The translations under genes and the position numbers were made by a program. A stretch of DNA of 7,884 nt from Ignavibacteria bacterium (lineage in GTDB: Bacteria > Bacteroidota > Ignavibacteria > Tepidaquicellales > OLB5). Under the pieces are notes generated by a model that was given only the letters and a program-made list of their open reading frames with translations, did not search any database and had not been told where the DNA came from. Location: NCBI GenBank assembly GCA_030835005.1, contig JAUQWT010000157.1, positions 1 through 7,884 of the forward strand, written 5' to 3'. Position 1 is the first letter of the stretch, and each line of letters begins with the position of its first letter. This document shows, one piece after another, positions 5,483 to 7,884 of the stretch.

Positions 5483-6871
5483 ATGATCAAAAACTTTATC
5501 AAATTTATTGTTTTCAGCCTTTTCCTTGTTTACGCGGGATATTCACAGCATTCATCGAATATAAGTTTGTATGCGAACATTGATCAGCATTCTTCTGATG
5601 GGCTTTATTCTTCCTGCTGGGGTTATTCATCTCCTGCAGGACGTGAATATGCAATACTTGGCTGCGCCAAAGGGACTGCAATTATTGATATTACTGATTT
5701 AAACAATATCCATGAAGTTGCTTATGTGCCCGGTGTTGATACGCCATCATGCTGCAGGGAAATGAAAGTATTCAGTCATTATGCTTATGTTGTTGCAGAT
5801 GGAGTTTCCAGCGGCTTACAGATAATTGACCTTCAGTACCTGCCCGATTCAGTAAGGCTTGTAAATACATTTTTTTTCAACGGATTTTCAAGGGGCCACA
5901 CAATATCACAAAGCGGCCCGTTCCTTTACATAAATGCGGGTGATTACTTTATTGGCGGATTGTTTGTACTTGATATTACAAACCCTGAGAGTCCCATAAA
6001 GCGAGGAGAGTGGGAAAGCCAGGTTGTTCATGATTGCAGAGTTATAAACGATACAATTTTTGCATGCAATATTTATTCCCCTCCCGGAACAATATCTGTA
6101 ATTGATGCCTCAAATAAGGATAACCTTAGAACAATCACAAGCTGGGAGAATATTCCTCAGCCAGGGCCCCATAATATTGCTGTTTCTGAAGACAGAAATA
6201 TTGCATATGTAACTGATGAGATCGGCGGCAATCCAAGAGTGCTTAAGATCTGGGATATATCCAATATTTTTGATGTGATCAAGCTTTCTGAATGGCATCC
6301 CCCAGGAATAACAACATCTATCATACATAACGTGGAATTATACGGCAATTACATATTTGCCGCTCACTACACGGCCGGGTTAAGGATTGTTGATGTCAGC
6401 GATCCCCGCAATCCGTTTGAGGCAGCCTTTTACGACACGTATCCCCAGAACGATAGCTTCACATTTGACGGCTGCTGGGGGCCGTTTATATTCCCGACAG
6501 AAAAAATAATAGCATCCGATAGATCAACCGGCCTGTATGTTTTTAAAACTTCATTCAGGCTTAAGAATAATCCCCTGCCGCCGCCGGGAGAATTCTCTTT
6601 GCATCAGAATTTTCCTAATCCTTTTAATCCAAATACTACAATAAAATACACTCTTAAATTCAATAGTTATGTAACAATAAAGGTTTATGATTCAGCAGGA
6701 AGGCAAACAGCTGTGCTGGTTGATGGCAATAGATCAATTGGTGATAACTTTGCAGTATTTGATGCTGCAAATTATGCAAGTGGGATTTATTTTTATACAA
6801 TTAAAGCATTGTATAACGATGGCACACAGAAGACATTTGTTGATTCAAAAAAAATGGCATTAATAAAGTAA
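5483..6871 (+). CDS. Choice-of-anchor B / LVIVD seven-bladed propeller with T9SS sorting domain
   Basis: This 462-residue secreted protein has a signal peptide (1-21, ending 'AGYS' before Gln22). A repeat region spans about 43-356 and a type IX secretion type A sorting domain spans 371-462, opening 'FSLHQNFPNPFNPNTT' and ending in basic residues. The repeat region shows seven units of the form [Cys/His start]-strand-'hhVID[IV]', e.g. 'GTAIIDI', 'GLQIIDL', 'GLFVLDI', 'GTISVIDA', 'GLRIVDV'. These are LVIVD repeats of a beta-propeller, and the block near 282-346 ('HNVELYGNYIFAAHYTAGL', 'GCWGPFIFP') matches the choice-of-anchor B family. It should cross the outer membrane by T9SS and be surface-anchored or released. 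The molecular role of the family is unknown. It starts with 'CCAATTAATG' and no Shine-Dalgarno. The GNAT gene follows after seven bases. Confidence 0.9.
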   Translation: MIKNFIKFIVFSLFLVYAGYSQHSSNISLYANIDQHSSDGLYSSCWGYSSPAGREYAILGCAKGTAIIDITDLNNIHEVAYVPGVDTPSCCREMKVFSHYAYVVADGVSSGLQIIDLQYLPDSVRLVNTFFFNGFSRGHTISQSGPFLYINAGDYFIGGLFVLDITNPESPIKRGEWESQVVHDCRVINDTIFACNIYSPPGTISVIDASNKDNLRTITSWENIPQPGPHNIAVSEDRNIAYVTDEIGGNPRVLKIWDISNIFDVIKLSEWHPPGITTSIIHNVELYGNYIFAAHYTAGLRIVDVSDPRNPFEAAFYDTYPQNDSFTFDGCWGPFIFPTEKIIASDRSTGLYVFKTSFRLKNNPLPPPGEFSLHQNFPNPFNPNTTIKYTLKFNSYVTIKVYDSAGRQTAVLVDGNRSIGDNFAVFDAANYASGIYFYTIKALYNDGTQKTFVDSKKMALIK

Positions 6872-6878
6872 TCAATTT

Positions 6879-7436
6879 ATGAGTCTTATTGCAGGCAGAG
6901 AATTCGTTTTAAAAAGCGGAAGAAGAGTATTTTTGAGGACGGCAAAATCTAAAGATGCATCACAAATTGTGAAGCTTATGAAATGTGTAATTGCCGAAGG
7001 ACCCTACACATTGGCAGAACCGGATGAGTATTCAGCAACGGTCAGTTCTGAATCCAGAAAAATTTCCCGTTTCAAAAAAGCACCCGGGAAGATTTATCTT
7101 GTTGCAGAAGTTGGAAAAGACATTGCCGGATTCCTTTCATTTGATAACTGGGATACAAGAAGAACCGCACACACGGGCCTGTTTTCAGTTTTCCTGAAAA
7201 AGAAATGGCGCGGTAAAGGCATTGGGAAAATCCTTGTACAGGGAATGATAGACTGGGGAAAGGCCAATCCGCTTAACAGGAAGATCTCTCTATATGTTTT
7301 CTCTACAAATAAGGGTGCGATAGCTCTTTATAAGAAACTCGGTTTCAAGGTAGAGGGCAAGTTTCTTAACGATATGATCATTGACGGAAAGTATGTCCAC
7401 AGTGTTGCCATGTGTATATTCACCAAAAGACCCTAA
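6879..7436 (+). CDS. GNAT-family N-acetyltransferase
   Basis: This 185-residue cytoplasmic protein has the GCN5-related acetyltransferase fold. An N-terminal strand-helix start ('RRVFLRTAKSKDASQIVKLM', 15-34) leads to strand pair 'IYLVAEVGKDIAGFLSF' (72-88). Next is 'GLFSVFLKKKWRGKGIG' (100-116), where RGKGIG is the acetyl-CoA pyrophosphate-binding loop (R/Q-x-x-G-x-G/A). Motif B is 'ISLYVFSTNKGAIALYKKLG', ending 'GFKVEG'. The later 'LNDMIIDGKYVHSVAMCIF' resembles RimI/RimJ-like acetyltransferases. The acceptor substrate cannot be told. It starts seven bases after the propeller gene's stop, with no Shine-Dalgarno, so it is probably co-transcribed with it although the two acts are in different compartments. 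Confidence 0.92.
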   Translation: MSLIAGREFVLKSGRRVFLRTAKSKDASQIVKLMKCVIAEGPYTLAEPDEYSATVSSESRKISRFKKAPGKIYLVAEVGKDIAGFLSFDNWDTRRTAHTGLFSVFLKKKWRGKGIGKILVQGMIDWGKANPLNRKISLYVFSTNKGAIALYKKLGFKVEGKFLNDMIIDGKYVHSVAMCIFTKRP

Positions 7437-7475
7437 TTTAACTAGTTAATAATCAAATAATTATCAAAATAGGTG

Positions 7476-7506
7476 TTGACACACGCATTTTCATGTATTA
7501 TATTTG
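7476..7506 (+). promoter_or_regulatory. Near-consensus promoter for the MarR-family gene
   Basis: TTGACA at 7476-7481 is a perfect classical -35 element. After 17 nt comes TATATTTG at 7499-7506, which reads both as a 5/6 match to -10 TATAAT (TATATT) and as a full Bacteroidota -7 TAnnTTTG. It ends 28 bases before the ATG at 7535. It is the strongest promoter sequence in the window. Confidence 0.7.
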
Positions 7507-7527
7507 TTTCAACACATAATGTTAAAA
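7507..7527. promoter_or_regulatory. Imperfect 21-bp palindrome, possible MarR operator
   Basis: TTT-C-AACA (7507-7514) mirrors TGTT-A-AAA (7520-7527) about position 7517; 7 of 10 arm positions pair. It covers the expected transcription start of the MarR gene. A second dyad, GTGT-N4-ACAC (7473-7484), overlaps the -35, and GTGTTGA (7473-7479) pairs with TCAACAC (7509-7515). MarR regulators commonly bind such sites to repress their own gene; binding here is inferred. Confidence 0.45.
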
Positions 7528-7534
7528 CACAGAA

Positions 7535-7884
7535 ATGGGAGAATATTTACAGAAAAGATTGAAAATGAGTAAGCAGCCGCCTCTCAGGCAAGAAGTAGCT
7601 CTTAATCTGGCAATTGCAGCTTCTTATTTTTCGGGCAAGATTGAGAAGATCCTTGGAGAGTTTGGAATATCGGGCCCACAGTACAACGTGTTGAGAATAT
7701 TAAAAGGCGTTTATCCGGAAGGTCACGCAAGATGCGAAATAGCGATGAGGATGATTGAACGTTCACCTGATATCACAAGGATAATAGACAGGCTCGAAAA
7801 ACAGGGACTTGTTGAGAGAGTCCGAACTGATGTAGATAGAAGAATGTCAATAACTAAGATCACCCAAAAAGGGATTGAAGTGTT
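7535..7884 (+). CDS. MarR-family transcriptional regulator (partial, C-terminus beyond right edge)
   Basis: An open frame from ATG 7535 to the window edge encodes 116 residues of a winged-helix regulator. Helix 1 ('VALNLAIAASYFSGKIEKIL', 21-40) is the dimerisation helix. 'FGISGPQYNVLRIL' (43-56) is the MarR signature before the helix-turn-helix. 'ERSPDITRIIDRLEKQGLVER' (75-95) spans the recognition helix, and 'RTDVDRRMSITKIT' (97-110) is the wing with its D-x-R-R motif. The final dimerisation helices, about 30 residues, lie outside the window. A second in-frame ATG at 7565 is possible; I chose 7535 because 'MGEYLQKRLKM' looks like a normal MarR N-terminus, although no Shine-Dalgarno precedes either. 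The gene has its own strong promoter with dyads at 7473-7527, suggesting autoregulation. Targets and ligand are unknown. Confidence 0.9.
   Translation, partial: MGEYLQKRLKMSKQPPLRQEVALNLAIAASYFSGKIEKILGEFGISGPQYNVLRILKGVYPEGHARCEIAMRMIERSPDITRIIDRLEKQGLVERVRTDVDRRMSITKITQKGIEV

Noticed and set aside
7438..7449. 12-bp palindrome TTAACTAGTTAA right after the GNAT stop codon
   Set aside because: About two perfect 12-bp palindromes are expected by chance in this length, it is AT-rich, and no T-run follows, so it does not qualify as a terminator.

Overview
The window reads as chromosomal DNA from a Bacteroidota/Chlorobiota-type bacterium, most likely an Ignavibacteria-like lineage. Three things point there. 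The secreted protein at 5483-6871 ends in a type IX secretion (T9SS) sorting domain that opens with an 'NFPNPFNPNTT' motif, a form common in Ignavibacteria and relatives. Several intergenic regions carry Bacteroidota-type promoters (TTG/TTTG, about 19 nt, then TAnnTTTG). Most start codons lack a Shine-Dalgarno sequence and follow A/T-rich leaders. The base composition is moderately AT-rich. I saw no RNA gene, CRISPR array, insertion sequence or phage gene, and no gene-free stretch longer than about 210 bases.

Layout, left to right. (a) 1-293, minus strand: the N-terminal part of a small single-pass membrane protein that runs off the left edge. (b) 388-2044, minus strand: a tight three-gene operon transcribed right to left, with two 4-base ATGA overlaps: an SGNH/GDSL acyl-hydrolase, a helix-hairpin-helix protein of the Cdd1 type, and a zinc-ribbon multi-pass membrane protein of the DUF3667 type. 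(c) 2045-2188: a divergent control region with overlapping promoter candidates and a perfect 16-bp palindrome just ahead of the next gene. (d) 2189-3746, plus strand: an ECF-type sigma factor overlapping by 44 bases a membrane-anchored partner that is probably its anti-sigma factor, closed by a strong intrinsic terminator at 3770-3799. (e) 3852-5276, minus strand: an outer-membrane beta-barrel-type protein followed by an LEA14-like lipoprotein, apparently one unit driven by one or two good promoters. (f) 5483-7436, plus strand: a T9SS-exported seven-bladed LVIVD propeller (choice-of-anchor B type) followed 7 bases later by a GNAT acetyltransferase. (g) 7535-7884, plus strand: the start of a MarR-family regulator behind a near-consensus promoter with dyad symmetry; it runs off the right edge.

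The units look mostly independent. The clearest functional module is the sigma/anti-sigma pair: a cytoplasmic sigma factor translationally coupled to a membrane protein whose periplasmic part contains a duplicated domain I do not recognise. The strongest leads are that periplasmic sensor-like part (with a possible second start that would make it a lipoprotein), the 16-bp palindrome in the sigma leader, and a repeated His/Cys position at the start of almost every blade of the secreted propeller. I did not find a complete new defence or mobile system.
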